From assembly GCA_017495165.1 (NCBI GenBank), contig JAFEII010000028.1, forward strand, positions 164,887 through 228,886: DNA of 64,000 nt, read 5' to 3'. Positions 17,692-30,404 of this stretch are shown in pieces. Source of the DNA: Hydromonas sp. (GTDB lineage: Bacteria; Pseudomonadota; Gammaproteobacteria; Burkholderiales; Burkholderiaceae). The first letter of the stretch is position 1, and every line of letters begins with the position of its first letter. The position numbers and the translations under genes are program-made. Under the pieces are notes generated by a model that made no database searches, had not been told where the DNA came from, and saw only the letters and a program-made list of their open reading frames with translations.

Positions 17692-18771
17692 GTGCAACGC
17701 TGGGTTATATTTTGCAAAGTCATCGACAATTGGGGCGACATCGGCGTGAGCTGGCGGCTCGCGCGCCAGCTCGCACACGAATATCCATGCGCCGTCGACT
17801 TATGGCTCGACGACTTGTCCGCGCTGTCTTTTATTTGGCCAGATGCCGCACCAACCGCATTGGCGCAAACCATTGAAGGCGTCACCATTCACCATTGGCA
17901 GCAAGACACGCAATGGCACGCCCAACCAGCGCCCAGCGTCTTGATTGAGGCATTTTCATGCGATGCACCAAGCGCATACATTGCGCACGCCCACCAGCAG
18001 AACCCGCAATTTAAATGGCTAAGCTTGGACTATTTAAGCTCACAACCTTGGGTTGAGGGCGTTCATTTGCTCAACTCGCCCCAACCAAATGGTTTGAACA
18101 AAGTCTTTTTCTTCCCTGGTTTTACCCATAAAACAGGCGGTCTTTTGCGTGAAAAAACCAGCAGCACCGCTGACATCCAATTTTACTCAGACCAAGAACA
18201 TGGATTAAAAATCAGCCTGTTCGGCTACGACGACATGCCTTTGCTCAAATGGCTGCCATTACTCAACACACACCAAACCCCCGTTCAATTAAATGTCACC
18301 AGCGGCAAAGCGCAGCGCGCCGTACAACAAGCGTGCCTGCAACTTGGCCTGCAGGCTGGACAAAATCAGTCTTTGCACATTCAGTACTTGCCCATGCTCA
18401 AGCAAACCAGCTTTGACGCATTGCTGCAGCAGAGCGATTTAAATTTTGTGCGTGGCGAAGACTCATTGGTGCGCGCCATCTGGGCGGAAAAACCATTTAC
18501 GTGGCATATCTACCCGCAAGACGACGGCGCGCACTGGGATAAATTACGTGCTTTTTCCAGCACATGGACACAGACGTTTCCCGCACAATTGCAAAATGTG
18601 TACTTAAACTGGCAACTTGCCTGGAACGGTGCGCAAACCGTTCATTTTGAAACCGCTTGGCTGGACTTTGTCAATCAATCAAAAAACCTAACCCACGCAA
18701 GCGCGGCAGCTGCGCAAATTTTGCGTGAGCAGCCCGATTTGGCCGCCCAATTATGGGAATGGGCGATATAA
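17692..18771 (+). CDS. earP: EarP, EF-P arginine rhamnosyltransferase
   Basis: 359 residues from GTG at 17692; AAGGAG at 17681-17686 lies five bases upstream and decides this start over ATG or other codons further up. The N-terminal motif VIDNWGDIGVSWRLARQL contains the aspartates (D12 and D16 here) that match the catalytic pair known in EarP. C-terminal ENTFVRGEDS-like sequence (LNFVRGEDSLVRAIWAEKP) is the dTDP-rhamnose binding signature. EarP adds rhamnose from dTDP-L-rhamnose to Arg32 of EF-P, and efp follows 86 bases downstream. Confidence 0.95.
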   Translation: MQRWVIFCKVIDNWGDIGVSWRLARQLAHEYPCAVDLWLDDLSALSFIWPDAAPTALAQTIEGVTIHHWQQDTQWHAQPAPSVLIEAFSCDAPSAYIAHAHQQNPQFKWLSLDYLSSQPWVEGVHLLNSPQPNGLNKVFFFPGFTHKTGGLLREKTSSTADIQFYSDQEHGLKISLFGYDDMPLLKWLPLLNTHQTPVQLNVTSGKAQRAVQQACLQLGLQAGQNQSLHIQYLPMLKQTSFDALLQQSDLNFVRGEDSLVRAIWAEKPFTWHIYPQDDGAHWDKLRAFSSTWTQTFPAQLQNVYLNWQLAWNGAQTVHFETAWLDFVNQSKNLTHASAAAAQILREQPDLAAQLWEWAI

Positions 18772-18808
18772 ATCAGTTTTGTGCTGGCAAAAAGCACACA
18801 TATTGCGC

Positions 18809-18814
18809 TATAAT
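18809..18814 (+). promoter_or_regulatory. -10 element (TATAAT) in front of efp
   Basis: A consensus TATAAT sits in the context TGCGCTATAATTCG, 44 bases before the efp start. No good -35 box is spaced correctly; CTGGCA at 18784-18789 is the nearest. The same 14-base context occurs before the zinc-finger gene at 40477-40490. Confidence 0.5.
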
Positions 18815-18857
18815 TCGCCGCTATGTTTTTCCAATTAATTTTTAGAAAAGAATCTTT

Positions 18858-19418
18858 ATGAAAAGTGCACAAGAACTCCGCGTTGGCAACGTCTTTATGA
18901 TGGACGGCTCAGCAAAAGTTGTTTTAAAGTCAGAATACAGCCGCTCAGGTCGTTCAGGCTCAATCATTAAAATGAAAATGAAAGATTTATTAACTGGCGC
19001 ACCAGCCGAAACGGTTTACCGCGCAGATGATAAATTTGACGTCGTTGTCTTGGACAAAAAGAAAGTAACCTATTCTTACTTTGGCGATCCAATGTACGTC
19101 TTCATGGACGAAGAATACAACCAGTACGAAATCGAAGCCGAAAGCATGGGCGACGCATTAAATTACCTAGAAGATGGCATGGTTTGCGACGTGGTTTTTT
19201 ACCAAGAACGTCCAATTTCTGTCGAGTTAGAAACCACCATTGTGCGCACGGTTGATTACACAGAACCAGCAGTCAAAGGCGATACATCATCTGGCCGCGT
19301 ATTAAAAGCCGCCAAATTAACCACTGGCTATGAAATCCAAGTGCCATTGTTTGTAGACGCTGGCGACAAAATCGAAATCGATACCCGCACCAATGAATAC
19401 CGCTCACGCGTGAAGTAA
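18858..19418 (+). CDS. efp: Elongation factor P (arginine-32 type)
   Basis: 186 residues, three beta-barrel domains. The tip loop of domain I reads YSRSGRSGS with arginine at exactly position 32, the residue modified by EarP in this EF-P class (lysine-type EF-P has K34 instead). EF-P enters ribosomes stalled at consecutive prolines and restores peptide bond formation. The pairing with the adjacent earP gene supports both calls. An own -10 element lies in the spacer, so efp can be transcribed independently. Confidence 0.97.
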   Translation: MKSAQELRVGNVFMMDGSAKVVLKSEYSRSGRSGSIIKMKMKDLLTGAPAETVYRADDKFDVVVLDKKKVTYSYFGDPMYVFMDEEYNQYEIEAESMGDALNYLEDGMVCDVVFYQERPISVELETTIVRTVDYTEPAVKGDTSSGRVLKAAKLTTGYEIQVPLFVDAGDKIEIDTRTNEYRSRVK

Positions 19419-19437
19419 TCTTCATTTTTGGTCAAAT

Positions 19438-19473
19438 AAAAAGCATTCCCAGTTTATTTTGGGAATGCTTTTT
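19438..19473 (+). terminator. Intrinsic terminator after efp
   Basis: AAAAAGCATTCCCA (19438-19451) pairs with TGGGAATGCTTTTT (19460-19473) around an eight-base loop, with more T residues following. Confidence 0.88.
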
Positions 19474-19479
19474 TGTTTG

Positions 19480-19502
19480 CCGATTACCGATTACCGATTA
19501 CC
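19480..19502. repeat. Short tandem repeat, 7-bp unit CGATTAC x3
   Basis: Three consecutive CGATTAC copies follow the efp terminator directly. The array is short and noncoding. Confidence 0.8.
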
Positions 19503-19620
19503 AACCGTCAAGTGCCAATAAAATAAAGCGCCAGTTCAAACTTTAAGCGCGGTGCGCTCAAAGAAAGAAGCCCCTAAAAATAGCCGATTGCAAAATCCAC
19601 GCCAGATTTTTAACAACCCG

Positions 19621-20184
19621 TTACGCCAAAAAATCAGGCAAAGTCGCTTTGATTTTGGCCACTTTGGGCGCAATCACCGCTTGGCAATAGCCTTGATAAG
19701 GATGCCGCTCAAAATAATGTTGATGCTCGTCCTCCGCCCGCGTGTAGTGACAAACCTGCAAAACATCCGTCACAATTGGCGCAGTAAAATCCGCAGCGAT
19801 TTGCGCAATAAACTCAGTTGCAGCAAGCATTTGAGCGGGCGAATGCCAATAAACAACCGAGCGGTATTGCGAGCCAACATCCGCGCCTTGCCGATCGCGA
19901 GTAGTCGGATTGTGCATCATAAAAAACACCTGTAATAATTGGCGATACGAAATGATTTGCGGGTCAAATAAAAAATGCACCACTTCAACCAAACCCGTTT
20001 GCCCACCACAAACATCCTGATAATTGGCATAAGGGGAGGGCGAGCCCGCATAGCCCACTTCCAACTGCAACACGCCTTTGATATTGGAAAAAGCAGACTC
20101 CGTACACCAAAAGCAGCCGCCGCCCAGTGTTGCATACTCAAGATTGGGGGTAAAAAAACGAGCAATGGATTTATTTTCAGACAT
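19621..20184 (-). CDS. msrA: Peptide-methionine (S)-S-oxide reductase
   Basis: 187 residues. The catalytic motif GCFWC is at residues 23-27 with nucleophile C24, followed by YANYQDVCGGQTGLVEVV, which holds a possible resolving cysteine; a further cysteine occurs near the C-terminus in YQGYCQAVI. MsrA reduces the S-epimer of methionine sulfoxide in oxidised proteins, using thioredoxin. GGAGG precedes the ATG. The gene follows the TPM-domain genes by 18 bases, so it may be carried on their mRNA. Confidence 0.95.
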   Translation of the reverse strand: MSENKSIARFFTPNLEYATLGGGCFWCTESAFSNIKGVLQLEVGYAGSPSPYANYQDVCGGQTGLVEVVHFLFDPQIISYRQLLQVFFMMHNPTTRDRQGADVGSQYRSVVYWHSPAQMLAATEFIAQIAADFTAPIVTDVLQVCHYTRAEDEHQHYFERHPYQGYCQAVIAPKVAKIKATLPDFLA

Positions 20185-20202
20185 TCAAACCTCCAATAAA
20201 AA

Positions 20203-20742
20203 TTATAAAACTTTAGGCTGATTGCTGACACGGTTTTGCGTAACCTCGCTCAAGTGCTGTGGAAAATGCTGGGTCAACGCTTGCCCCAAACTTTCAACCA
20301 AATGAGCCAAACCTTGCGCCAATGTCTCACCATGCACCGAGGCATTTAAATCCCGCACCCATAAATCCCACTGCGCTTGGGGAATCACATCAGCCAAGCC
20401 ACGATCCGCCACCAACTCAACGCGTCGCTCTGCCACCAAAAAATAGATTAAAACGCCATTATTTTGTGGCGTATCCCACACCTGCATTTTACTAAAAACC
20501 CGCCACGCACGATCACGTGGCACGATGCGCCGCGCCAAATAAGCAAATGGCAAACGCGTTTCAAAAGCAATCGCAATCTCTCCCGTATGCGCCATTTCCG
20601 AGCGTTCAATTAAATCAGCCAAATGCGCTTGCGCATCGCTGGGCAATAAACGCCGTGTTTCCCAAGAACCCGTGGTGTAATGGCGGACAAAACGCCGCAC
20701 ATACTGTAGCCATGAGCTGTGTAAAGGTTCAAAATATTTCAT
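20203..20742 (-). CDS. TPM domain protein, short cytosolic-type member
   Basis: 179 residues from ATG at 20742, overlapping the upstream stop by one base (TAATG) and preceded by GGAGGAG. A TPM (DUF477) domain spans about 45-170, with MAHTGEIAIAFETRLPF and YFLVAERRVELVADRGL. There is no signal peptide or clear membrane helix. Partners of this type typically sit beside a secreted TPM protein and LemA, as here. The biochemical role is unsettled; TPM domains have been linked to phosphatase activity and to photosystem repair in plants, neither directly applicable. Confidence 0.8.
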   Translation of the reverse strand: MKYFEPLHSSWLQYVRRFVRHYTTGSWETRRLLPSDAQAHLADLIERSEMAHTGEIAIAFETRLPFAYLARRIVPRDRAWRVFSKMQVWDTPQNNGVLIYFLVAERRVELVADRGLADVIPQAQWDLWVRDLNASVHGETLAQGLAHLVESLGQALTQHFPQHLSEVTQNRVSNQPKVL

Positions 20743-21704
20743 TACCAATCTCCTCCTGCACCACCGCCACCAGCATCTCCGCCGCCGCCAGAACCTGACC
20801 AGCCACCAGAACCGCCACCATTGCCGCCGCCAAAGCCACCCGCACCAAAAATTGAGCCGAACACAATATCACTGCTGCGCTGGCGTGCATTTGAATCCGC
20901 GCCCAAACGACTGCGCCGCTGCGTGGCCAATTGCGTGTATTGTTTGCCAAACACAAAAATGGCGCACAACACAATCAACCCAATCATCAGGGCGATGAAG
21001 CCTGCGCCCATATTCAGCGACACAAAAGAAGCCACAAACCCACCCACAGGCGCAGCAATCCAGCGACTGGTACTGCGTGCGATAAGCGAGCCAATCGCAA
21101 TCGCAGTGAACGTAAGAACAAAAAGCGATGTAAATAAATCTGAGCCACTTTGTTGATGCCAATCGTTTTGCGGGGCAGGGAGCGCCTCACCCAGAATCAG
21201 TTTGAAAACTTGACTCGTGGCAGCATCAAGCCCAACATAAAACTGGCCTGCGGCAAACGCAGGCTTCATTTGCTCCATCACAATTCGCTTGGCCGCCAAA
21301 TCAGGAATTGCGCCCTCCAGCGCACGCATCACATAAATATGCATTTTCCGATCATTTTTGGCAACCACAATTAAAACCCCATCGCCAATGCCTTGGCGCC
21401 CGAGTTTATAAGTGTTTGCAGCGCGATGGGCATAATCAAAAATATCCTCTGGCCCCGTTGTTTCAACCATCAAAACACCCACTTGGCTGCCACTTTTAAC
21501 CTCAAATTCTTTGAGTTTTGCCTCCAGTTGCGCAAGCTCGGTAGCGCTTAATGTGTGCGTCAAATCATTGGCCAAAGCGCGTAAAGGCGGCACAGCTTGG
21601 AGTTCTTGGGCGAAAATCTGCGCGCCAAAAATGGTTAAAAAAGCACACATTAGTAGGCGAGCTGTTTTTAAACCAAGGCATTTAAGCCATAAATTAAGGT
21701 GCAT
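20742..21704 (-). CDS. TPM domain membrane protein with glycine-rich tail (YgcG-like)
   Basis: 320 residues. An N-terminal signal sequence with cleavage likely after AQIFA-Q is followed by a TPM domain (about 45-165: SGSQVGVLMVETTGPEDI and GDGVLIVVAKNDRKMHI). Two to three transmembrane helices follow (about 187-265), then a tail ending in GGGNGGGSGG, GSGGGG and GGGGAGGDW. The tail with repeated glycine is a hallmark of this family. It is encoded 266 bases downstream of lemA and overlaps the second TPM gene. The conserved lemA-TPM-TPM set suggests one envelope-associated system of unknown function. Confidence 0.85.
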   Translation of the reverse strand: MHLNLWLKCLGLKTARLLMCAFLTIFGAQIFAQELQAVPPLRALANDLTHTLSATELAQLEAKLKEFEVKSGSQVGVLMVETTGPEDIFDYAHRAANTYKLGRQGIGDGVLIVVAKNDRKMHIYVMRALEGAIPDLAAKRIVMEQMKPAFAAGQFYVGLDAATSQVFKLILGEALPAPQNDWHQQSGSDLFTSLFVLTFTAIAIGSLIARSTSRWIAAPVGGFVASFVSLNMGAGFIALMIGLIVLCAIFVFGKQYTQLATQRRSRLGADSNARQRSSDIVFGSIFGAGGFGGGNGGGSGGWSGSGGGGDAGGGGAGGDW

Positions 21705-21927
21705 CTCATTGCTCCTATAACAATTGTGCGATTGACATCACACAAATAAAACATGCCTGAAAGGCGTAGAGCAGGGCGCTCGTATCAAATCAAAACAAAT
21801 CATGGCGAGCCATGCAAAATCACAATCAGCGAAATTAAACACTTTTATCATTATTTAACGGCACTTGACCACATTTGATGCAATTTTTGACGTTATTTGT
21901 GGCGATTGGTAAAAACAACCAAAATGA

Positions 21928-21960
21928 CTAAAAAACAAAGGCGAGCCTTTGTTTTTTTAG
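21928..21960 (-). terminator. Intrinsic terminator after lemA
   Basis: CTAAAAAACAAAGGC and GCCTTTGTTTTTTTAG form an almost perfect palindrome. The realistic stem is AAACAAAGG/CCTTTGTTT with a CGAG loop. Situated just past the lemA stop, it may reduce read-through into the TPM genes. Confidence 0.75.
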
Positions 21961-21970
21961 TCAAATTAAA

Positions 21971-22564
21971 TTACTTCTTGTTAAAATCCACCTCAGGCGC
22001 TTCACTAATTTCAGCCTCATTGGCCACACTGAAGTTGGCTTTGACCTGATAACCCATCATTTTAGCGGTTAGGTTATTTGGGAACGTGCGCAGCGTTGAA
22101 TTGTATTGAGAAACCGAAGCAATGTAACCGTTTCTGGCTATTGCAATTCGATTCTCCGTCCCTTCAAGCTGCGTGCGCACATCTTGAAAGGCTTGGTTTG
22201 ACTTTAAGTTTGGATAGTTCTCAGAGACAACCAACAGGCGCGACAAAGAGCCTTGCAACTGATTTTGCGCCGCAATGAACTTTTCAAACGCGACAGGGTC
22301 ATTCACCAATTCAGGCGTCGCTTTAATCCCACCAACTGAAGCGCGCGCAGCAGTGATTTCGGTCAAAACGCCTTTTTCAAAATTAGCTTCCGCTTGAGCG
22401 GTTTTAACAATATTGGGAATCAAGCTGGCGCGGCGCTGATATTGATTCAAAACCTCAGACCACTTGGCCTTGACATTTTCATCTTGGGTTTGCATGGTAT
22501 TGTAACCGCAGCCGCTGAGCAATAAAGTCGCAGCAGTTGTAAAAAGCATGATTGTTTTTTTCAT
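21971..22564 (-). CDS. LemA family lipoprotein
   Basis: 197 residues from ATG at 22564, with GAGGAA five bases upstream. The N-terminus is a lipoprotein signal with lipobox LLSGC. The LemA domain (about 25-180) is helical, with KWSEVLNQYQRRASLIPNIVKTAQ and YNSTLRTFPNNLTAKMMGYQ as the clearest family marks. LemA proteins are periplasmic or membrane-bound helical bundles of unclear function, commonly paired with TPM proteins, as seen here. Confidence 0.9.
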   Translation of the reverse strand: MKKTIMLFTTAATLLLSGCGYNTMQTQDENVKAKWSEVLNQYQRRASLIPNIVKTAQAEANFEKGVLTEITAARASVGGIKATPELVNDPVAFEKFIAAQNQLQGSLSRLLVVSENYPNLKSNQAFQDVRTQLEGTENRIAIARNGYIASVSQYNSTLRTFPNNLTAKMMGYQVKANFSVANEAEISEAPEVDFNKK

Positions 22565-22888
22565 ATGATTCCTCGAATGGTTTGGGTTTGTTTGGTGATA
22601 CGACCGCACAACTTGCTATAATTTGCCACAAATTGGCTTGCTTAGAAATGCGCAGGCGCAGTATAAAGCATTTTTAATTCGCGTTCTTTTACGCAGTGGG
22701 TTTTCAGTTATTTTCGGAGCATTTAAAAAGATGCGGGATGATGCACTTATAAAATTTAACATAATATAAATTATACGAACTTTACTGTGTGTAAAGATTG
22801 CGCTGGTTTTAAGACTTGCGCACATTTGTAAAGCCTCTTAAATCTTTTATAAGGCAAGTTTCATGCCAACAAAGCGATACGTACTACT
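22565..22888. other. Intergenic region upstream of lemA and downstream of eno
   Basis: No gene with a credible start and coding pattern is visible. It should hold the lemA promoter: on the minus strand TTTATACTGCG at about 22660-22670 gives a -10-like TATACT without a convincing -35 box. A plus-strand TGCTATAAT at 22613-22621 has no gene downstream. The part around 22745-22780 is very AT-rich. The eno terminator follows at 22889-22919. Confidence 0.5.
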
Positions 22889-22919
22889 AAAAAACACCTG
22901 AAAATGTCAGGTGTTTTTT
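22889..22919 (-). terminator. Intrinsic terminator after eno
   Basis: AAAAAACACCTGA (22889-22901) pairs with TCAGGTGTTTTTT (22907-22919) around a five-base loop, 21 bases past the eno stop. Confidence 0.9.
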
Positions 22920-22940
22920 GGATGATTACCCAATCTAAAA

Positions 22941-24299
<1,359 letters not shown>

Positions 24300-24313
24300 T
24301 TAAAATGGCGATT

Positions 24314-24604
24314 TTACACGCCCTGAACAATCACAAAATCAACGGTTGCTGCGCCCTCTCGCGCTGAACGAGCTGCCGTATAAGTTGCTGAATCATAAAA
24401 AGCATGCGCCTTTTCAAGCGAAGCGAACTTCAAAATAACCGTTCGTGGATGGCATGCGCCCTCCAAAACGGCCTGCTCACCACCGCGCACCAAAACTTCA
24501 GCACCGTGCTGGGCAATCGCTTGGCTGGACAATGCTCGGTATTGCTCGTACTGCTGCACATCGCTTACATTGACGTGAAGAATTGCATAAGCGGATTGGC
24601 TCAT
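24314..24604 (-). CDS. DUF1330 domain protein
   Basis: 96 residues from ATG at 24604, with AAGGAAG upstream. A dimeric alpha/beta-barrel (ferredoxin-like) fold typical of DUF1330 is suggested by YAILHVNVSDVQQYEQY, the conserved ALEGACHPRTVILKF-like strand (VLEGACHPRTVILKFAS) and the terminal VDFVIVQGV. Function is unknown. It lies one base after the stop of the preceding small gene and 86 bases before eno, in a place where DUF1330 genes commonly occur between kdsA and eno in Burkholderiales. Confidence 0.87.
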   Translation of the reverse strand: MSQSAYAILHVNVSDVQQYEQYRALSSQAIAQHGAEVLVRGGEQAVLEGACHPRTVILKFASLEKAHAFYDSATYTAARSAREGAATVDFVIVQGV

Positions 24605-24605
24605 A

Positions 24606-24951
24606 TTAGCTTCCTTGTTGTCGTTGCGCGTATTCAACTGCATTGCGCTGTTTTTGTAAATCGGCTTGTGACAGACCCACGCTGTTTTGAATTGCCTGAA
24701 TCATTGCGCGTGCAAAGTCTGCATCTAGTGTGTCTTGCACGGATACATCGGCCCTGTTGTAATCAAATATATTTTTTTGCAACCAAGGGTTAAACGCTTT
24801 TGTATCCAAGCTTTGCGCGTCATCTAAAAAAACCTGCGAGGTTGGGACAACCACACGCACGGGTTTGGTGGCGCTTGGATTTGTGACATAAAAACAGTGC
24901 AAACGCAACGAACAAACCGATAGACGCATTTTGAACGAATTTCACGGGCAT
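24606..24951 (-). pseudogene. Small exported protein gene split by a frameshift at an A/T homopolymer
   Basis: Two overlapping frames look like halves of one gene. From ATG at 24951, five bases after the kdsA stop, the first frame gives MPVKFVQNASIGLFVAFALF, a clean signal-peptide-like start, then leaves the useful frame and stops at about 24820. The second frame, open to the stop at 24606, gives a polar domain (residues VTNPSATKPVRVVVPTSQ onward to YAQRQQGS). They join smoothly if one base is removed from the run of five T (plus-strand A at 24890-24894). The joined product would be about 114 residues. I recognise no family. The second frame alone would start at 24929 and be 107 residues, but lacks a ribosome binding site. 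Confidence 0.6.
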
Positions 24952-24956
24952 CTTTT

Positions 24957-25820
24957 TTACCACGTATTAAAATTGTTCTCTAAAAACTCGCCCTGCGCTT
25001 TGGTTGCAACATCCAGCGCTTTGAGCGTGACCAACAATTCCTTCATGCGCGATAAAGGTACGGCATTCGGGCCATCAGACCAAGCTTCATTTGGGTTTGG
25101 GTGCGTCTCTAAAAACAAACCTGCAATCCCAACCGCTACAGCTGCACGCGCCAAGACAGGCACAAACTCACGCTGGCCGCCGCTGGTTGTGCCCTGCCCA
25201 CCTGGTAATTGCACAGAATGTGTGGCATCGAATACGACGGGCGCATTGGCTTCACGCATAATTGCCAAACTGCGCATGTCTGATACCAAATTATTGTAAC
25301 CAAAACTCACGCCGCGCTCGCATGCCAAAAAGTTATCTTCTTCCAAACCCAACTCGCGCGCTGCGCTGCGGGCTTTTTCAATCACATTTTTCATGTCTGA
25401 TGGCGCTAAAAACTGACCTTTTTTGATATTAACCGGCTTACCGCATTGCGCAACTGCGCGAATAAAATCGGTTTGCCGACACAAGAAAGCGGGCGTTTGC
25501 ATCACATCTACCACGCTGGCAACTTCTTTTAAATGCTCGATTTCATGTACATCCGTTAGAATGGGCACGCCAATTTGACGGCGCACTTCATCCAATATTT
25601 TTAAGCCAGAGTCAATGCCGACCCCACGTTTTGTATTGCCTGACGAACGATTGGCTTTGTCAAAAGAGCCTTTGTAAATCAATGGAATGCCTAACGAGCT
25701 CGTGATCTCTTTGAGGGTTCCCGCCACTTCAATTGACATTTCAAGCGACTCAATCGAGCATGTGCCAGCAATCAAAAAAAGCGGCTTATCTAAGCCAATG
25801 TCAAAGTTTGCGATGCGCAT
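24957..25820 (-). CDS. kdsA: KdsA, 3-deoxy-8-phosphooctulonate synthase
   Basis: 287 residues. Family motifs: [33 protein letters not shown] and [12 protein letters not shown] cysteine in the IAGTCS position suggests the metal-dependent type cannot be excluded, but the KdsA identity is clear. It condenses phosphoenolpyruvate with arabinose-5-phosphate in the Kdo branch of lipopolysaccharide synthesis, in the cytoplasm. AAGGACA precedes the ATG at 25820. A hairpin with T-tract lies between it and the upstream small gene. Confidence 0.97.
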   Translation of the reverse strand: MRIANFDIGLDKPLFLIAGTCSIESLEMSIEVAGTLKEITSSLGIPLIYKGSFDKANRSSGNTKRGVGIDSGLKILDEVRRQIGVPILTDVHEIEHLKEVASVVDVMQTPAFLCRQTDFIRAVAQCGKPVNIKKGQFLAPSDMKNVIEKARSAARELGLEEDNFLACERGVSFGYNNLVSDMRSLAIMREANAPVVFDATHSVQLPGGQGTTSGGQREFVPVLARAAVAVGIAGLFLETHPNPNEAWSDGPNAVPLSRMKELLVTLKALDVATKAQGEFLENNFNTW

Positions 25821-25842
25821 TTTATGTCCTTTTTAAAAACGA

Positions 25843-25863
25843 AAAATGGCGGTTTGCACCGCC
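25843..25863 (-). terminator. Terminator-like hairpin between the DUF3149 gene and kdsA
   Basis: On the minus strand GGCGGT-GCAA-ACCGCC is followed by ATTTTTC. It may reduce transcription from pyrG into kdsA or simply stabilise the pyrG message. Confidence 0.6.
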
Positions 25864-25873
25864 GATTTTGCAA

Positions 25874-25999
25874 CTACTTACGTTTGCTATGACCAATCAT
25901 AAACCACAAAAAACCAACGATTCCTACAGCGAACGCGAGGCTACTTAGCCCAAGCACCATTTTATATGTCATGCTTAACGATTGCCATAATTCCATCAT
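25874..25999 (-). CDS. DUF3149-like small membrane protein
   Basis: 41 residues from ATG at 25999 (a second ATG follows at once, at 25996); AGGGAG lies seven bases upstream. A short amphipathic start (MELWQSL) is followed by one membrane helix (about residues 14-35, VLGLSSLAFAVGIVGFLWFM) and a basic tail GHSKRK. The size and MELW start match DUF3149 proteins, found between pyrG and kdsA or nearby in betaproteobacteria. It begins 11 bases after the pyrG stop. Function is unknown. Confidence 0.7.
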   Translation of the reverse strand: MMELWQSLSMTYKMVLGLSSLAFAVGIVGFLWFMIGHSKRK

Positions 26000-26010
26000 G
26001 TGAATACTCC

Positions 26011-27663
<1,653 letters not shown>

Positions 27664-27741
27664 TTAAATCACCTGCATTAGAAAGTGAGATTATACATGC
27701 CAAGCGCCGATTTAACCACCTCCGAAATGATTAGGGCGCAA

Positions 27742-27774
27742 AAAAAACCGCTTGCTCGTCACAAACGGTTTTTG
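27742..27774 (-). terminator. Intrinsic terminator after pyrH
   Basis: On the minus strand AAAAACCGTTTG pairs with CAAGCGGTTTTT (one G-U wobble) around a seven-base loop, and the run of T continues past the stem. It separates pyrH from pyrG. Confidence 0.8.
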
Positions 27775-27798
27775 ATTTTTTAAAAACAGTCCAACCCA

Positions 27799-28557
<759 letters not shown>

Positions 28558-28644
28558 TTAACCACAATGAGCGAGTGTTTTTGATAAAAATTGACTTCAA
28601 CTGAATAAAACCTGTGCGAGTCTAGCACATTTATTTTGCGCTCA

Positions 28645-28671
28645 AAAAAAGCGGGCAATGCCCGCTTTTTT
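28645..28671 (-). terminator. Intrinsic terminator after tsf
   Basis: AAAAAAGCGGGC and GCCCGCTTTTTT pair around a three-base AAT loop, 10 bases past the tsf stop. Confidence 0.92.
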
Positions 28672-28681
28672 CAAAAACGCT

Positions 28682-29560
28682 TTATGATTGTTGCGCCGCT
28701 GCAACTTGCGCTGCAACTTCTGCTGCAAAATCATCAACTTTTTTCTCAATGCCTTCGCCAACCACAAACATAGAGAAACCAGCCACAACGGTGTTTTTCT
28801 CTTTGAGCATTTGTGCAACAGTTTGTTTGTCATTTTTAACAAAAGACTGATCAAACAAAGAAACCTCTTTCAAGAATTTTTGCACAGAGCCTTCAACCAT
28901 CTTGGCTGCAATCTCTTCTGACTTGCCAGATTCAAGCGCTTTTGCTTTAGCAACGCTGCGCTCAGTTTCAATCAATTCTGCTGGCACTTGCGCAGATGAC
29001 AACGCAACCGGCTTCATCGCTGCAATGTGCATTGCCACGTCTTTCGCGGCATTCTCATCACCTTTGTACTCAACCATGACACCAATTTTAGCGCCGTGCA
29101 AATAGTAAGCCAAATTGTTATCAGATGCGAAACGCGTGAAGCGGCGAACCGACATGTTCTCGCCAATTTTACCAATCAAATCGGCACGCGTTTGCTCAAC
29201 GGTTTTACCATCAAGTTCAAGTGCAGACAAAGCGTCAACGTCCGCAGGATTCTTTTCTGCAACCAGACGTGCACAACCATTTGCCAAAGCCAAGAAATCA
29301 TCATTTTTTGCAACAAAATCAGTTTCAGAATTGACTTCAACGATTGAGCCCACAGTGCCATTCACGTAAACAACCACAACGCCTTCAGCCGCAATACGCG
29401 ATGCTGCTTTACCAGCTTTGCTACCTAATTTCACACGCAAAATTTCTTCTGCTTTGGCCATATCGCCAGCCGCTTCGGTTAAAGCGCGTTTGCATTCCAT
29501 CATGGGCGCATCGGTTTTGCCGCGCAATTCAGAAACCATACCTGCTGTAATAACTGTCAT
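28682..29560 (-). CDS. tsf: Elongation factor Ts
   Basis: 292 residues. The N-terminal UBA-like domain has [19 protein letters not shown]; the core has the [10 protein letters not shown] motif that contacts EF-Tu. EF-Ts exchanges GDP for GTP on EF-Tu. AGGA precedes the ATG. The gene follows rpsB with an 84-base spacer containing a hairpin that probably sets the ratio of the two products. Confidence 0.98.
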   Translation of the reverse strand: MTVITAGMVSELRGKTDAPMMECKRALTEAAGDMAKAEEILRVKLGSKAGKAASRIAAEGVVVVYVNGTVGSIVEVNSETDFVAKNDDFLALANGCARLVAEKNPADVDALSALELDGKTVEQTRADLIGKIGENMSVRRFTRFASDNNLAYYLHGAKIGVMVEYKGDENAAKDVAMHIAAMKPVALSSAQVPAELIETERSVAKAKALESGKSEEIAAKMVEGSVQKFLKEVSLFDQSFVKNDKQTVAQMLKEKNTVVAGFSMFVVGEGIEKKVDDFAAEVAAQVAAAQQS

Positions 29561-29600
29561 TTTTAATCCTATATTTGGGTAATTCTTAAATTTAATTTAA

Positions 29601-29629
29601 AAAAAAGGGCATCTTAAACGCCCTTTTTT
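29601..29629 (-). terminator. Hairpin between rpsB and tsf (partial terminator)
   Basis: AAAAAAGGGC and GCCCTTTTTT flank a nine-base loop. Read on the minus strand it has a run of eight T after the stem. Because tsf depends on the rpsB promoter as far as can be seen, it is more likely a leaky terminator or processing site than a full stop. Confidence 0.7.
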
Positions 29630-29644
29630 AAGCACGCTTGGCAA

Positions 29645-30388
29645 TTAACTTGCGTCAGCAGGTGCTTCTGGTGCTGCGTCTTGGATGGCTTGAACAACTT
29701 CTTGAACCGCGTTTGCACGACCTTCAAGGATAGAGTCGGCCATGCCGCGAGCGTACAACAACACTGCGCGAGCTGAGTCATCGTTACCAGGAATCACGTA
29801 ATCAACGCCACGTGGATCGTGGTTGGTATCAACCACAGAAATTACTGGAATACCCAAGTTTTTCGCTTCTAACAAAGCACCTTTATGGTAGCCAATGTCG
29901 ATAACAAAAATGACATCTGGCACGCCAGTCATGTTTTTGATGCCGCCGATAGATTTTTGTAATTTATCAAATTCGCGCTTGAACAAAAGGCTGTCTTTTT
30001 TGCTCATTTTGTCAGCTTCGCCCGATTCAATTGACGCTTCCATGTCTTTCAAGCGTTTGATTGAGGTTTTTACTGTTTTAAAGTTCGTTAAAGTACCACC
30101 CAACCAGCGTTGGTTAACAAACGGCATGCCTGCGCGGGTTGCTTCTTCAGCAATGATTTCGCGCGCTTGGCGTTTCGTGCCAACAAACAAAACAGTACCG
30201 CGACGTGCAGATACTTTTTTTACAAATTCAGCCGCTTCGTGATACATCACGACGGTTTTTTCAAGATTGATGATGTGGATTTTGTTGCGGTGACCGTAGA
30301 TAAACGGAGCCATTTTCGGGTTCCAGTAACGGGTTTGGTGACCAAAATGGCAACCAGCTTCAAGCATTTCGCGCATAGATACTAACAT
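29645..30388 (-). CDS. rpsB: Ribosomal protein uS2
   Basis: 247 residues. S2 signatures: [35 protein letters not shown] and [19 protein letters not shown]. It binds late to the 30S subunit near the anti-Shine-Dalgarno region. The start is ATG at 30388 with AAAGG seven bases upstream. A strong promoter and a structured leader of about 130 bases precede it. The long acidic tail (EAPADAS) is typical of proteobacterial S2. Confidence 0.98.
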   Translation of the reverse strand: MLVSMREMLEAGCHFGHQTRYWNPKMAPFIYGHRNKIHIINLEKTVVMYHEAAEFVKKVSARRGTVLFVGTKRQAREIIAEEATRAGMPFVNQRWLGGTLTNFKTVKTSIKRLKDMEASIESGEADKMSKKDSLLFKREFDKLQKSIGGIKNMTGVPDVIFVIDIGYHKGALLEAKNLGIPVISVVDTNHDPRGVDYVIPGNDDSARAVLLYARGMADSILEGRANAVQEVVQAIQDAAPEAPADAS

Positions 30389-30404
30389 TGTAGAGCCTTT
30401 GTTT

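Noticed and set aside
22616..22825. Minus-strand 69-codon frame upstream of lemA
   Set aside because: No ribosome binding site, no family and it occupies the expected lemA promoter.
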